Positions 1 through 12,352 of a stretch of 64,000 nucleotides of DNA are shown piece after piece. How positions within the stretch are numbered: the first letter of the stretch is position 1; the number at the start of each line of letters is the position of its first letter. Below the pieces are notes generated by a model. That model was given only the letters and a program-made list of their open reading frames with translations, ran no database searches and had not been told where the DNA came from. The position numbers and the translations under genes were made by a program. The DNA is taken from contig OW204004.1 in the NCBI GenBank assembly GCA_934047225.1, positions 7,320,401 to 7,384,400 of the forward strand, in the 5' to 3' direction. This DNA comes from Ypsolopha sequella. Lineage: Eukaryota > Arthropoda > Insecta > Lepidoptera > Ypsolophidae.

Positions 1-1363
1 CTTCGGCTCACGTCGAAACTAGCTTCATTCCTCGGGTAAGAAAATCCGAAATTTTATACTCGTCACGAAATATACTATTATGGATTTTTTTTCTGTCCAT
101 TGTGTCCATGTGAATAGTATTATTTTCTCCTATTTTTTGCGCTATCCAGAAACCCAGCGACATCGTAATACAGTGCGCGCTGATATGAACGTTATTTCAA
201 TACATTTTCTGTCGATATTTATACCGACACAGATCGACTCAAGGTTTTTAGCGATTACCTGCCCTTTAAACAGCACTTCATATAAAACTTAAACTTACTA
301 CGTGCTGTCTAAACTTACTCGTAGATGATCAATGTTAGTCGCATTTTTCATCGTTGGAAAGTTAAAATAAGTAATTGCTTTAGTAACAAGATTAATAGCA
401 CTCAGTCTTTTAATGAAATAACTTGTTAATAAGTGTTCCATCAAGACACAAAGAGCTTTTTAGTATTGTTCTTTTGTGTGCCGTTTGTTGCCGATTCAGC
501 TAAAAGGGTATTTAGTTACGTCAAGAATTGGAGATTTTCTTAGCAGAAATTTTGCTGCATGCATGATACATACTTCATAATTTATGCTTGATCTTATGTA
601 CTGGATATAGAAAACTATAAAGAAACAATACCGGGAGATTAAAAAAAAATTATGTGTTTTTACAAAATTCAAAATAGGTTTTGAAAATTAGAAAGGAAAA
701 TTAGAATTATATTATAAATAAATATAATGCATATGTCGTGGCCATATCGTAGAATTGACCATTTCATGATCTGGATGGCCATATCGTTATTCTGTTAAAA
801 TTGGAAGGATCGCCTCGCTCCGCTCCGCTTCGCTCGACTCCTTATTTTATCTTACATGTAAACCTAACACGCTCCTCCTCGCTCCTCGTCGCACCTATTT
901 TTTACTTTTGGTGAAAGGTTTTTGATCTCATACTTTACAATCTGCCCAACCAGATATGACCACGACATATATACTGAAGAGAATCTGTCTAATAACTCAA
1001 AACAGACAACAGATTCTAAATTGTTATTGATCATTCTGTAAATCAAGAAAGTGTTGTTTTATCTTATTCTTGAAGACTGATACAGACGGAGCTTCACAAA
1101 GCCCACACCGAGGCTTCATTCCAAGAGTATCTATTTTCGTACGAAACCCTAAAAGCCTTACGTCATGATCCTACAGGGTAAATTACGCGAAAGATTTATA
1201 GGGTAGCACTAAAAGACCCTTAGTTATGAGGAGAATATTATTACCTGGAGACTCCGCTTCTTAATTTATGTTGGCAAATGACGATGTTAGAATAATTAAA
1301 TAGGTAAAGCCGAGGTAAACAAAAAGGAATTTCCAAGTACCTACTTTAATATTTATATAATTT
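1..1363. other. AT-rich non-coding stretch
   Basis: No open frame here has a recognisable domain. The only visible structure is a CGCTCC/CGCTCG-rich patch at about 810-890, a motif style frequent in lepidopteran repeats, and a repeated GGCCATATCG motif at 739-786. Confidence 0.5.
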
Positions 1364-1371
1364 TTTTTTTT

Positions 1372-1745
1372 TCAATGCAAGTGCTCGTAAAGGCCCACTT
1401 TTTATGCATAAAAACCAAACAGAAAGTCGATTTTTATTGCCCTAGGACTTTATTTTTTTTAATTTACAAAAATTCGGCTAACCTGCAACTTTTCATGGGT
1501 ACCATAAATGTCATACTTTTTTTTCACTGTTTAACGGCTCTGGATACAGTCCTTTTGAGCCAATCATAATTTAAAGTTAACAAGATTATATTTGTTTTAT
1601 TTCCTCACACTATGCATTGAAAAACGTTGTATGATACACGGGCGTAAGAACAATAAATTACTCGGTTACGTTTAAAACACTCGCTACGCTCTTTTAAATC
1701 GTCCTCGTAATTTATTCCTTTTCACCCTTGTAGCATAAACTACTA
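1372..1745 (+). repeat. Interspersed repeat family R1, copy 1
   Basis: This block starts at TCAATGCAAGTGCTCGTAAAGG and ends with a palindromic tract containing AAAACACTCGCTACG. The same block is found reversed at 12,353-12,748 and forward again at 19,266-19,926, so it is a dispersed repeat about 380 bp long. No coding potential is evident. Class is unknown; the internal GTTTTAAA/TTTAAAAC palindrome suggests a non-autonomous DNA element. Confidence 0.75.
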
Positions 1746-2740
1746 TTAAGAATATCTGCCAGACTTTAACATACTTTTAAGGGTATCCAAAGTAAAAAGG
1801 GGCAATTATGGTGAGACTCCATTGCTCGTCCGTCCGTCAGTCCATGTGTAAGAGATTCATAACTAAGTCACCACATTGTAGGGTGTCTATAGAATGTTAT
1901 TAGAGCCCATTATCATTATCTAGATCCATGTCGAACTAAAAAACGTGAAATTTAAGTAATATCTTAAAAACAAACCCCTAAAATACGTAAATTTATCGGA
2001 TTCTTACCAAAAGTAAAAGCAAAAATAAATACGAGTCAAACATAGAAAATGTTATCAAAATTGATGATAACTAAAGAAAAATCTACATACTCGTATATGA
2101 CTCAGTCAAGCTGACTTTGATTGATATAGACAAATACATACTGGAAATTCAGTAAGCTATAAGAATCAAGGTTTCCTTTTTGCGAATTCGGAAAATATTT
2201 TTTCTACTCATAAAAGTACTTGTTCAAGCTCAGGGAGTCTATTCTACAGAAGCGAGCGAAGCGAGATTTCTAAGACTCCAGCTAAAATTATATGGAGTTC
2301 GTCAGATACAACAGGTATTTATGGTCGAGAAGGCTAATTGAGACTGAGAATTACCCTCCAGCCCATAGTTTATTGGTGCCGGAAGATTTTGCGAAACTCA
2401 TTAAATATTATTTATTTACTGTTGACCCTCAGTATGAATTAGGCTGTTTAAGGGGCTCCACATCACTTTTGTATTTTATTCAGTTCCGTCAATGTACATC
2501 GTAAAAATTTTAAATAAATATGGCGTATTTTCTGACTCAGGACAATTATTAATTACACTATATAAATAAACATACTTTCAATATTCTATTACTCATATTA
2601 CTTTTAATAAAGCATGAATTTCACGAAAAAAGCGATTCAGTTTCCATATTTCAAAACCGATTGAAACGAAACCAACACACGCAGATACTAATATAACTGA
2701 AGTTTTGCGTGCGCAGCAATAGATTAGAGCAGGCCCGCAT
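1746..2740. other. Non-coding, repeat-derived AT-rich sequence
   Basis: No gene is seen. A GTCCGTCCGTCAGTCC motif near 1,829 is typical of lepidopteran repeats. The stretch 2,521-2,735 is homologous to 24,411-24,570 plus 24,836-24,885, so it is repeat-derived. Confidence 0.5.
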
Positions 2741-3297
2741 AGTGTTTTATCGCGTGCGACGCCACTAGTTGAATCATAAGTGCAAGGAGCCCGAAGTACG
2801 GTTTAAGGTGATATACCGTGCTAGCAAAGGTCCCCGTTACTCCAGGCAGAAAGACCCGCAGTGCGAAAGGGACGGAATCGGGGAAAATTGTCAAAAAGTC
2901 GGTTTTAAATTAATGCAAAATTAACTAAAATAGCTACAAAAAATTCCATAACCAGTAATTTAGGTGTAGTTAAAACCCATCTAAATAAATATTTTTCAAG
3001 TCTGTATGCTATCCTAATTTGTCAGAATATCAAAAAATGTGTAAATTTAGACCTGATTTCAATAATTATTTCTATGGAATGAAATTCCTCCTATCGCGTT
3101 TCTGATAGACCAAAATCTAGTAAAAGGTCCCAAAATTGTTATCCTAATTTATTTTACTTGGAACTTCATTAAAAGAGCAGATAAATAACTTCAAAAAGTG
3201 TCAATTTTCACGGTATAGCCCCTTAATCGCAAAAACATCGTGTCACGCTCTTCGCACTTATGATTGAACTAAGTGGCGTCGCGCACGATTAAACACT
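2741..3297. mobile_element. Long-TIR MITE with internal TTAA borders
   Basis: The left arm (from 2,741) and the reverse complement of the right arm (to 3,297) align over roughly 90 bp, including CGACGCCACT and AATCATAAGTGC. Inside the arms, TTAA at 2,803 and TTAA at 3,223 border a 424-bp core whose ends are TTAAGGTGATATACCGTG and TTAAGGGGCTATACCGTG. The core resembles the elements at 11,279, 18,270, 36,070 and 41,261. TTAA borders recall piggyBac-type elements, but no transposase is present, so the family assignment is inference. Confidence 0.7.
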
Positions 3298-3499
3298 TTG
3301 CTACGAGTGCTGGATAGTCAGTAAAAACAAAAGCGTTAGAGCAGGGGCTCTACCGCGTAATTCTTATTTGTATTGTAACGTCTTAGACCTTCATTCAAAT
3401 AGTTATCTATATATTTTTTTTATTATTTTTCCTCGCCCGTCTTCTGATGCATTGTTTGCTAAATAAGCTGAGTTACAATTTCAAATTACAGTTAGTTGG

Positions 3500-3905
3500 C
3501 TTGCAACTTGTGCGCTCACAAGAGAGAGGGGAAGAGAGGGGAAGGAACACAGGGGGGTCGCAGGCGCAAGGGAGAGGTGGAATTTTGACGAAAGGGCAGT
3601 TTGGGTGCGGGCACGGCGCGAGAGACCCGCTTACAAGGAATTGACTCGGGACAATACGCGCGCGACACGGTTAACGAGACCAGATAACGAACGATGTGAA
3701 TTCCGAGTATTGAGTCGAGACCAGACGCCGAAAGGTCCTCAAACATCTTACGAATTCAATAGTGACGTGTTGTAAATTATAAACGGTACGCGATAGTGAA
3801 AGTGCGAACTTTAAAGGACAAAACTATAAATTGTGAACAAAGGACAGAGAGTGAAGTCAATTTGCTGGCTATGGAGATCTATCGAAGCACAGAGGATACA
3901 GATAA
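3500..3905 (+). promoter_or_regulatory. CpG-richer promoter-like patch / possible 5' exon
   Basis: This is a GC- and CpG-richer island in AT-rich surroundings. It begins with a purine-rich run (GAGAGAGGGGAAGAGAGGGG) and continues into a tract full of CG dinucleotides. A short frame starting ATGGAGATCTATCG at about 3,870 closes after 14 codons. It could be the promoter and first exon of a host gene with a long downstream intron. No TATA box and no strong splice donor is seen, so this is tentative. Confidence 0.25.
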
Positions 3906-6900
3906 GTGGTTTTAATTTCGGAATCGTTCAATTTGGAATCCCATGAATATTAGCTTTATTTATTTAGTTTTCCGTGCTTTTCGGTTAGGGGGGGAGATTA
4001 ATTTGTTAGGTAAATAATTAATATATCCATATAATTATAGTGTATCGCTAAATTACCATAAGAAATAAGCGTAAATCAACCGAGCGTAGATTATTTTATA
4101 GATACCTATAACGGAATTAAATACGTTATACATAGGTGGGCTGAGAATTCAATTTTAGTTAATTTATGGACATAGTTTCACCAGTTTTGAACGTATTTCA
4201 TGTTTTACAATTTAAAATGAATTGTTGAAAGGAGCGCGTTAATCATAGTATGAAATTATAAACATTAAAATACATTAGGTAAATAAAGTAGTAAATTTTA
4301 GATATATGTTTGCTTTAAAATGCATTTGGTCATAGGCTTTAAGGGGCACGTCACCGGACGTTTTAATTTGATATTGTTTTTTTGTGTTTATATATTTAGT
4401 TAGTAATTAAATTATTCTGGGTATTAAATTGAGTCATAACCTCGTATAATTCTACAAATAAGTCTTTGCAGAAGCTTTAGGTTCATAGTTGGTCGGATAA
4501 ATAAGATATGTTTTGTTTATAAATTCAAAATATACAATAATAGCTGATATTTAGCGGTTTGCTGAGTTGGGTTAGAGAAAGCACTTTTAATGATCTAATT
4601 AAACTTTAGTATTGAGTGAATTTGATTCCAATAAATTGAATGATTTTCCTTTTGATGAAATCTGGATAAAATATTACTGTTAAAGTAAATAACATTATAT
4701 TTGGAAAGAATTCATCAGAGTTATTTTTGAAGAGATTGTTTTGTGTGTTCTTTTACAGGAATTAAATATGTGATTCTATTGCAATACTTAAATTTTATTG
4801 AAAATACAGATATACACACTGGTGATGGTTTATTTACTCAATAAATAGGAAATTTGAGTAAATCATAGGGAAATTAAACTGCCTTAAAGAACTAATGATT
4901 TATTTGTCTTTTGACGTGAGAATAAATCATAAGTCAACTAAAAATTATTGATAGGTAGACAATAAGCAATTATATATTTTTCGACTACTATAGCTAGTAG
5001 ATGGAAGTCTACTAAATATTTTAGAATAAGTAAACATAACACAATTTCACAGTAAAACTTCATTCTTATAGTATGAGAGTCCATGTAGGGATTCTTCGTG
5101 TATTTTATAAGTGGTAGGAAGGGCAAGATTGAAGGTTTATTTGTGAAAACTTTTACTGAAATTTTACAATTAAAATACTAAGCAATTGTATTTAGAAGTA
5201 TAGTATTGCAATAGAATTACAAGGGGGTCTAGGAAAATTAGATAACTGTACTTGTGTTAGACTTTAAATAAATTTAAGTAAATTATTATAGACTTCAGAA
5301 CAAGTCTATTTTCCACGAGCCGACTGTAGAGAAAATTCGGTAGAATTTTTTCTAGAGCCTAGAATTTTGCACAATGTGGGGTTGGCAATTTTCTTTAGAT
5401 GGTGGCTTGTTTAATTTTGAATTAAAATTTTAATAACTGTTACAGTACAGTTCGCGAACAGTAAATTAACATTGAAATTGTTAAACAATTAGTAAAAGTA
5501 ATTATTCGTAAATTGACATTGAGAATTAAGGCAGGACAGACTGAATCTCGAAAACTATAAAACAATCACAATACACCGTCGTACACAAACCATTATATAT
5601 CTATTGATAGGGAATTATTAGAGAATTCAGCTGTTGTGACTTATATCTCAATGAAATTCATTATTTCTGAAATTAATCAATTGTTTTTCTTTGGCAAACC
5701 GTGTGCCGGAACGCTCCATTTTGAAATTTAATTGCTTGCTCATACCTTTGCATCCACAAGAAAAAATACTGCTTTCATGCTTCCGCAGGAGACATATGAT
5801 GGACAAAGCCAAAGAAAAGTGGAACTAACGACGCGATAATATAACAATATTTTAAAAATAAAAAAATAAATAATTAAAATTTTATTTAAATTTTCGTAAA
5901 TTTGTAGAAATTGGGAAATTGGGAAAATTATAATAAGTCATCGAGATTATGTCTAGAGTTTCCCGCAATTACAAAAGGTAATGTTCATATTTATTGTTAT
6001 TAGTAGAAATCAAGGTTATGTGATGACCACGCCGTCGCTGTCGATAATAGCAATTATCTCTTGGGTAAAATGTGGAATTTCAATTATTCCGCCAAATGAC
6101 AGTTCGAGTTAGTAAACTGGTTATACTGAAAATAAGGGTTTCGATTATCCTTACAGAAATTACATGCAACATACTACCAAAAATGGAATTTCGAATATTA
6201 TGTAAATATGTAAATAGGTACTAATAAAATTTTCATTTCCTGCATGAATCCCCATTTCAGCAGCGGGAGACTCTAGACACGCCCAGATCCTGAATTTATG
6301 TTATTATAAGCATTTTAATACTCACATGGTTCTATGTTAATATCGTTGTACTATTATTAATAAAAATGAGATTAAATAATATAAGAACCATTAGAGTAAA
6401 AATACAATTAGATTTGAATGATAAATGTAGCCAATAAACCAGAATTATAATTGAAAGAATATCATTCAAGTCTTAAGTTATTTTAATTGAACTGCTTGGC
6501 GAAATTTATTTATAATTTATACTAAACTAAATTGTGTTAATTCTATTCCTGTATGTTTTATAATATAGGGAACATATTTCATTATTTTGAATGAGTTACT
6601 GGATTCAAGTACTCATCTAAATTCCAGTAAATAAATATTGCAATAAATACATTGCTAGAATAAATATTATTAGGCGGTTTGACTTCGTGAAAATTTTACG
6701 AAAACAAAAATGTGAGTCTCTGCGGAGAATAGACCTGAATTTTTGGTCCAATCGAGTTTTATTTCTTTTACCGTTAATCAGGATCTGATTCTGAGAGTAC
6801 TTTTAATATTATACATATATTAATGTGTTTTATAGGAATTTTTAATTTATATTTTGGTTTTTTTTTTTATATTAAACAAAGCAATTAACTTGAGTAACAT

Positions 6901-7129
6901 TAAGGTTGAGATTGAGGGGACTGGAGTGAATACATCTAAACTAAACTATAATAAATAACATTTCCATGTAATTTATTTTATTAAGCGTAAATTATTTATA
7001 ATTGCACAAATGAACAAGGACGAAACCAGACAAGCAACTAAATTAATCAAATAGATCTACCCATATATAAATATATAATTACTTTTATTTAAAATATAAT
7101 TCTTTAAAGCTAGGATGGTTGGTATTAAT
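3906..7129. other. Long AT-rich non-coding stretch
   Basis: I see no domain-bearing frame, RNA gene or recognisable element end in this 3.2 kb. It could be intronic or intergenic. Confidence 0.5.
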
Positions 7130-8125
7130 TCTAAATTGGATTGTTATGTAGAAACGTACAGGTGTTGAAGGAGACAAGCCTTTTTTTATTTTCATTATAA
7201 TTAAAACTGACAAAACCACTCCATCGCTCAGGCAATTGAATGCTTTGAGTACTCCGGTATCGAAAGCAGTTAATCTTAAATAATAATTAGGGAGATTGGC
7301 CTGGCTTGTTTTTCAAATATATTTAAATGGGGACGATGGCGATTCATCATTGAAATATTTCAGACTTATTTAACAGAACTTAGTGATTTAGAATTTGTCG
7401 AAATACTTAGCATACTAAGGTAGATACACCCAAAAGGGGTTTCATATTAAATTTAATAAATATCTAAAATGTACAAGTACTTAATGAGTCGAGCTTGCTT
7501 GTTTTCCAATGCATTTAAATGACTGATCCAATCGGTTATTTGGTGGTTATATTTTGCGGAAAGTCTCAGCACTTGTTGAGGATGGTTAATACCCCGTAAT
7601 AACCACTTCACCGTAAAATGTAACATAATTGGAGGACTGGTCAGGCCTGTTCTCAATATGTTTAAATGAAGATGTTATTGATCTTTCATTTGAACATATC
7701 GTACTTAATTTAACAATCTTTATGTTTATTTTGTCGAAATACTTAGTATACTAAAGCAGATTAACTCAATATGGGTATCATTTTAAATTGAATAGTTACA
7801 TGAAATGAACAAGTACTTAAGGAGTCAAGCTTGTTTATTTTCCAATGCATTCAAATGCTGATTCGTTCGGTTATTTGAATGTTTCATATTTTGCGAAGGT
7901 TCCTGTAGCCTGGGGCAGATTCAGGTACTCTGTTACTATGATCGCCTCGTCGTAGAATATATAGTTGAGGGATTAGCCAGGCTTAATTTTTAATATATTT
8001 AAGTGAAAACGACATCGATCTTTCATTTAAATATAATCTACTCATTCTACAATTTTTGTGATTTTACCTTGTCAAGGTATTGAGTATGCCAAGGCAGATA
8101 AACTCAATGTGGGTATTACATTAAT
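7130..8125. repeat. Degenerate tandem array, ~340-bp unit, about three units
   Basis: Corresponding landmarks recur at regular spacing. GGAGATTGGCCTGGCTTG at 7,291, GGAGGACTGGTCAGGCCTG at 7,631 and GAGGGATTAGCCAGGCTTA near 7,967 are 340 and 336 bp apart. CAAGTACTTAATGAGTCGAGC near 7,472 and CAAGTACTTAAGGAGTCAAGC near 7,810 are 338 bp apart. A weaker first unit is visible from about 7,150. Units are diverged (roughly a quarter of positions by eye). This looks like a short satellite-like array rather than a transposon; it has no coding potential. Confidence 0.75.
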
Positions 8126-8688
8126 AAAGTCTTCAAAGTAGTTTCAGAAAGTATGGGAGATATCATTTTGGTTTTGGAAGTTTATTGTACTCGGCTCTCA
8201 CACTGAGGGAGGAAGTCGCAAACCAAACATAAGGTGACGACTACTGGAATTGGCGGGGAGGGGCTAATTTGCTTGCGGTAGTCGCAACCCTCAAAACAAA
8301 CAGTTCTTTTCAGGACTAAACCACCCTTAAAAGTTTCTCTGTTTCTTGGACAATGTCACACCAATTCTTTTTAGCAAATGAATACAACCTTGGATTGCTA
8401 CGGTACAACAACACCGGGATATTCCTTCCTAGATGATTGTGGCCAATACAACAAAATTACTCCTGACTGTCCGAGCTGGTCTTGGTTATAAACTTTTATA
8501 AGATTGAGAAAGGCTGAGATCGTTACAGTATCAACTTCAAGCAAATTCATGCGGAATTCAACGCGTGCAAAAGAGATGGCATGTTAGGCGGGCGTCGTCG
8601 CACGCACGACAAATTTCAATCTCAATTGATGAAAATGAGAATTACGCGGTAGGCCCACAGGACTGAATTTTAGCATTGTGCAGCTCCA
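8126..8688. other. Non-coding stretch
   Basis: No gene seen. The segment 8,660-8,688 (ACTGAATTTTAGCATTGTGCAG) is also found near 33,400 and 54,310, so repeat-derived sequence begins here. Confidence 0.5.
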
Positions 8689-9030
8689 TACGAAATGCAC
8701 AACTTAAGATGGTTTTTCTTTTTTTTTATTACAGATATTAAATAAATGTGATTTATGGCATTTCGCGAACATAGTTTAATGTCAGTTAGGCTTTTCTGGC
8801 AAAATGTTGTTATTTTGTACATTACGTTGTAAATGTATGGGCACACAAACTTAAAACACGCTTTTAAATATGTGTGCCCATACATTTACAACGTAATTCA
8901 AAAAATAACAAAATTTTGCGGGAGGATTCCAACTGACACTGAACTACGTTCGCGAAATGCCATAAATCACGTTTATTTAATATCTGTAATTCAAAAATAA
9001 GAAGAACTATCTTAAGTTGTGCGTTTCGTA
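8689..9030. mobile_element. Fold-back (long inverted repeat) element
   Basis: The left arm begins TACGAAATGCACAACTTAAG and the right arm ends with its near-perfect complement at 9,011-9,030. The arms span about 150 bp each around a centre at about 8,860, where GTATGGGCACACA pairs with TGTGTGCCCATAC. A single arm of the same family is at 23,880-24,040. It is non-coding and probably a MITE whose transcript would form a long hairpin. Confidence 0.85.
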
Positions 9031-9394
9031 GAGGATACGAATCGTTCCCCCTTAAGTTAAAAACAACTTATATTTTAGAGTTTTAACCTAAGACAAAATG
9101 ATGATTAGTGATTACATACGCCGAGAAGAATAAATAAGAAATTCCATTTCTTTTAGCCAAATTTAAAAAGCAACGGATGTTCGTAACAGCTGTCCATTAC
9201 TGGAAACACGCAAAATTGAGTGGGGAATCACTTTGATATTTTTTCCCGCGGAGAAAAAACTTTTTTCATAAAGCGCTTTTGGGGAGAGTGAACGTTGTCG
9301 CGAAGGGTGTGTTCCATTTCGACACATTTATCTTAAATACATATAAAAATAAATTTATCGTCACGATATGAATTTTCAAGGGGGTGTCAGAGTT

Positions 9395-9810
9395 ATTCAA
9401 ATTCAAATTCAAATATATTATGTTTCAAAATAGGTATACATAATACACTTTTTAAACGTCAAATTTAATCTAATAAAAATATATGTAATAAAATAATAAA
9501 TGTACATGAACTAAATTAAAGGTTTATATAATTTATGTAGCAATATATATGTATGTATAAGATTAAAATGATAGGTGATAATTTATATTAGACAAAGTGA
9601 AATCCAATCAACCGCCCAAACCCATACCAAAGACCCTGCCAGGGACCAGGAACAAGGTTCAACGATCACCAACCGAGACCCCAGACCAAACATCCTATAT
9701 ACTACATACTAATAGGTTACATATATAAATATATGCCTACCTCCGCCCATTCGATTAGTCTTGCTAAGAAGAAGGGCAAGAAACTTAGCAAGATCATGTC
9801 TTTTTTTTCA
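9395..9810 (-). mobile_element. Non-LTR retroposon 3' end, family L1
   Basis: Read on the minus strand this ends in a (TTTGAATTTGAA) tail. The same ~190-bp tail occurs on the plus strand at 19,935-20,115 and on the minus strand at 42,487-42,640, always ending in the TTTGAATTTGAA repeat, as expected of target-primed 3' ends. The interior to 9,810 is unrecognised and truncated; no RT domain remains. Confidence 0.7.
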
Positions 9811-9949
9811 ACATAAAACTTATACTATACAATATATGACTTATATCTACTTTAACCAAGGGATAAGAAAAACAAGACAGCAGGAATTCAGGTAAATGAA
9901 AAAAACAAAAACATATATATCTTTGTCTACCTGCCTCATATAGTCTTTT

Positions 9950-10215
9950 TCAGTGTGACCTGTGAAATGCAAGTCACAGTTGAAACTCGGTACATCCGCG
10001 TTTCAGCGATGATTATTACGTCCCAACAACGTGATAGGTGGTGAGCCTTATCTTCGTTCTTCGGGCACAAATACACGCTTTTTAGGACATGCAGGTTTTT
10101 TAATGATGTTTTCCTTCACTCTTTAACAAGTGGTAAGTAAACAAGTAAATAATTAAACACAAATTCCGAAAAACTCATTGGTGCATGCCCGACCGGGGAT
10201 CGAAACTGGGTCTCA
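9950..10215 (-). mobile_element. tRNA-related SINE, 5' truncated
   Basis: The reverse complement contains a B-box-like GTTTCGATCCC (10,196-10,206) followed by GGTCGGGCATGCACCAATGAGTTTTTCGG. The plus-strand SINE at 14,050-14,290 carries the matching GTTGGGCATGCACCAAGGAGTTTTTCGG downstream of its B box, so both belong to one family. An A box is not visible here. Confidence 0.65.
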
Positions 10216-10564
10216 AATGTTTATTTAGTCTAAGGCATATCAATTGTGTTGCGCAAAAAATATACTTTTATCCTTTTAAAATTACAGAGATAAATGTATT
10301 TGGCTAAATAACGTGGAGTTGTTTTCTCTGTTTATTTATATAAGATGACTTTTATTTAATTTACAGGGAACAAACCATTACAACAGTCTAAGAATATACA
10401 TAAATAATAGAAGCTCATGTTCAAGTGAAGAATATAACCAATACAACCGTCTTGGATTTTTTTAAATAGTTTCAGCAGTTCCAGAAATTACTCGCACGAA
10501 TTTAATTAATGGCTATGTCCACAGGGAACTGCTTAGCCTCAGGGAACTGCCCATCTTCAGGGAA

Positions 10565-10745
10565 AAAACTATACAATACAATACAATACAATACAGCTTT
10601 ATTGGTACACCACAAAAGAAAAATAATACAATTAATTGAACTTAAAAATACGAGTACAGAGGGTAAGTACAAATAGGCGGTCTTATCGCTTAAAGCGATC
10701 TCTTCCAGACAACCTTTAGGTGGAAAAAATACATTAATATTGCTG
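10565..10745 (-). mobile_element. Retroposon 3' end with (TATTG)n tail
   Basis: On the minus strand the sequence reads through GATCGCTTTAAGCGATAAGACCGCC to ACCAATAAAGCTG and then a (TATTG)n tail at 10,574-10,595. The GCGATAAGACCGCC block with this AATAAA context is familiar to me as a very common lepidopteran retroposon 3' end. A diverged plus-strand relative lies at 12,836-12,960. Confidence 0.7.
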
Positions 10746-11278
10746 AAGAATCTATGTCCAAGTGAAGACTCTAACCATTGCAACATTGAAAAAAATTTCA
10801 AAATCAGATAAGTAGTTTCAGAGATTACCACCTACATTGAAACAAATGGACACATTTTAGATTTGTTACTACTGTAAATTAAATTAATAATTTGAAAAAC
10901 GGATAGACTTACGTGAATTACTTCGCAATGTTTCGAGTTCTTTCCGAATTCGTTTTGTCAACATGTCAATGAACAAATTTTACCTCCTATTACTGTACTT
11001 AGATGAAGATGCCGAGTTCTTTGACTATATTCGCTAGCTTCCTATTAAATTACTTTTTTTGTTAATTTGTTATACTTTTTTGACATTGTATAAATATAAA
11101 ATTTTATTAATTAACATTGTTCAAATTTATAAGTTTACCAGTGCATATTTTACCAATGTCTGAATAATTTAAATATTTACTGTTTTTGTGTTTTTTACAA
11201 TTTGACGTGTAAATTTTCATTTATTAATAAACGAGTTCTTCAGTATTGTAGTATGTAGATAAAAGCAGGAACAAATGC
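10746..11278. other. AT-rich non-coding stretch
   Basis: Nothing recognised. Confidence 0.5.
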
Positions 11279-11438
11279 TTAAGGCGATATATAAAAGTTT
11301 TAGCGTCCCTGTTACTCCATATGCGAAAAAACCCACAGTGCGAGAGGGACGGATTCGTGGAAAAGTAGCAAAAAGTCGGTTTTTTATTAATATAAAATGT
11401 ACTAAAGTTGCTATCAAAATTTCGTTTAACCAGCGGGC

Positions 11439-11659
11439 CTATTGTGTATCTCTAGTTGCCTTCTGGACTGGGTGTCTATCATCAAAAACATAGATATACT
11501 ATCGAATTCCGATGTCCTAAGGATATTTTCGCACTTGAAGTGACGACACAGATTGTTAATAGTTCAATACCCACTAAAGTCAATTTTGAAATTTCAGTTT
11601 TTAGCTATGTTTTTGATGATAGGCATCTCGTGCAGTTGGCAACTAAAGATACACAATAG
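11439..11659 (+). mobile_element. 221-bp hairpin-ended MITE, unit 1
   Basis: It starts CTATTGTGTATCTCTAGTTG and ends with the complement (CAACTAAAGATACACAATAG). The inner TIR halves both contain an ATGTTTTTGATGATAG-type sequence. It is directly repeated at 11,673-11,893. A further copy with the same length sits at 18,434-18,654 in the opposite internal orientation. Confidence 0.85.
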
Positions 11660-11672
11660 GGGGGCAGAGGGC

Positions 11673-11893
11673 CTATTATGTATCTCAAGTTGCCATCTGG
11701 ACTGGGTGTCTATCATCAAAAACATACATATACTATCGAATTCCGATTGTTTTAGGATATATTCGCACTTGAAGTGACGACACGGTTTGTAAGTAGTTCA
11801 GTACACATTAATGGCAATTTTGAAATTTTAGTTTTTAGCTATGTTTTTGATGATAGGCACCTAGTTCAGTTGGCAACTAAAGATACAGAATAG
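11673..11893 (+). mobile_element. 221-bp hairpin-ended MITE, unit 2
   Basis: Direct neighbour of the preceding unit, with 13 bp of GGGGCAGAGGG-like sequence between them. Exactly the same length and same TIR. Confidence 0.85.
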
Positions 11894-12352
11894 AGGGGCA
11901 GGTCCTAGATACCGTTAAAACCCATTGCAGTCCATATGTCATTCTAAATTGTCAAACCAGGAGAATTGGTGCTGAAAAAGACCTCATGCCTCAGACCTCA
12001 TTTCAATAAATATTTCTATCGAGCCGAATTTCTCCAATCGCGTTTTTGTTTTGACAGATCCTTAGGAAAAGATTCTAAAAAAAAATATACTATTTTATCA
12101 AAATAATACATTATTTACTGAAGTAGATATGCAAGTTCTTATATAAAATATCGATTTTTTTTCCGTAGCGCCTTAAACAATGTAAACAGTGTCGAATACT
12201 ATTTGAGTAACATACGATCTTCTCACGTGCGCTCAGTGCCCACGGGGGTTTACCAAGAAGATCGGCTACATTAGCTATCTTAGCGCTCATCAGTGTCGTA
12301 CCGACAGCGTCGTAACTTAATATTGTATTTCTTATTTAAAAGTTAAAAATTT

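Larger units (their letters stand above)
11279..12176. mobile_element. TTAA-bordered MITE carrying nested 221-bp hairpin units
   Basis: TTAA at 11,279-11,282 begins TTAAGGCGATATATAAAAG, and TTAA at 12,173-12,176 closes ...GTAGCGCCTTAA. The flanks of the insert (GTTGCTATCAAAATTTCG on one side, TCCTAGATACCGTTAAAACCCA on the other) match the empty copy at 36,070-36,379. The insert consists of two tandem 221-bp units (11,439-11,659 and 11,673-11,893). Each has terminal inverted repeats pairing TAGTTGCC...CATCAAAAACAT with its complement. No protein is encoded. Confidence 0.8.
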
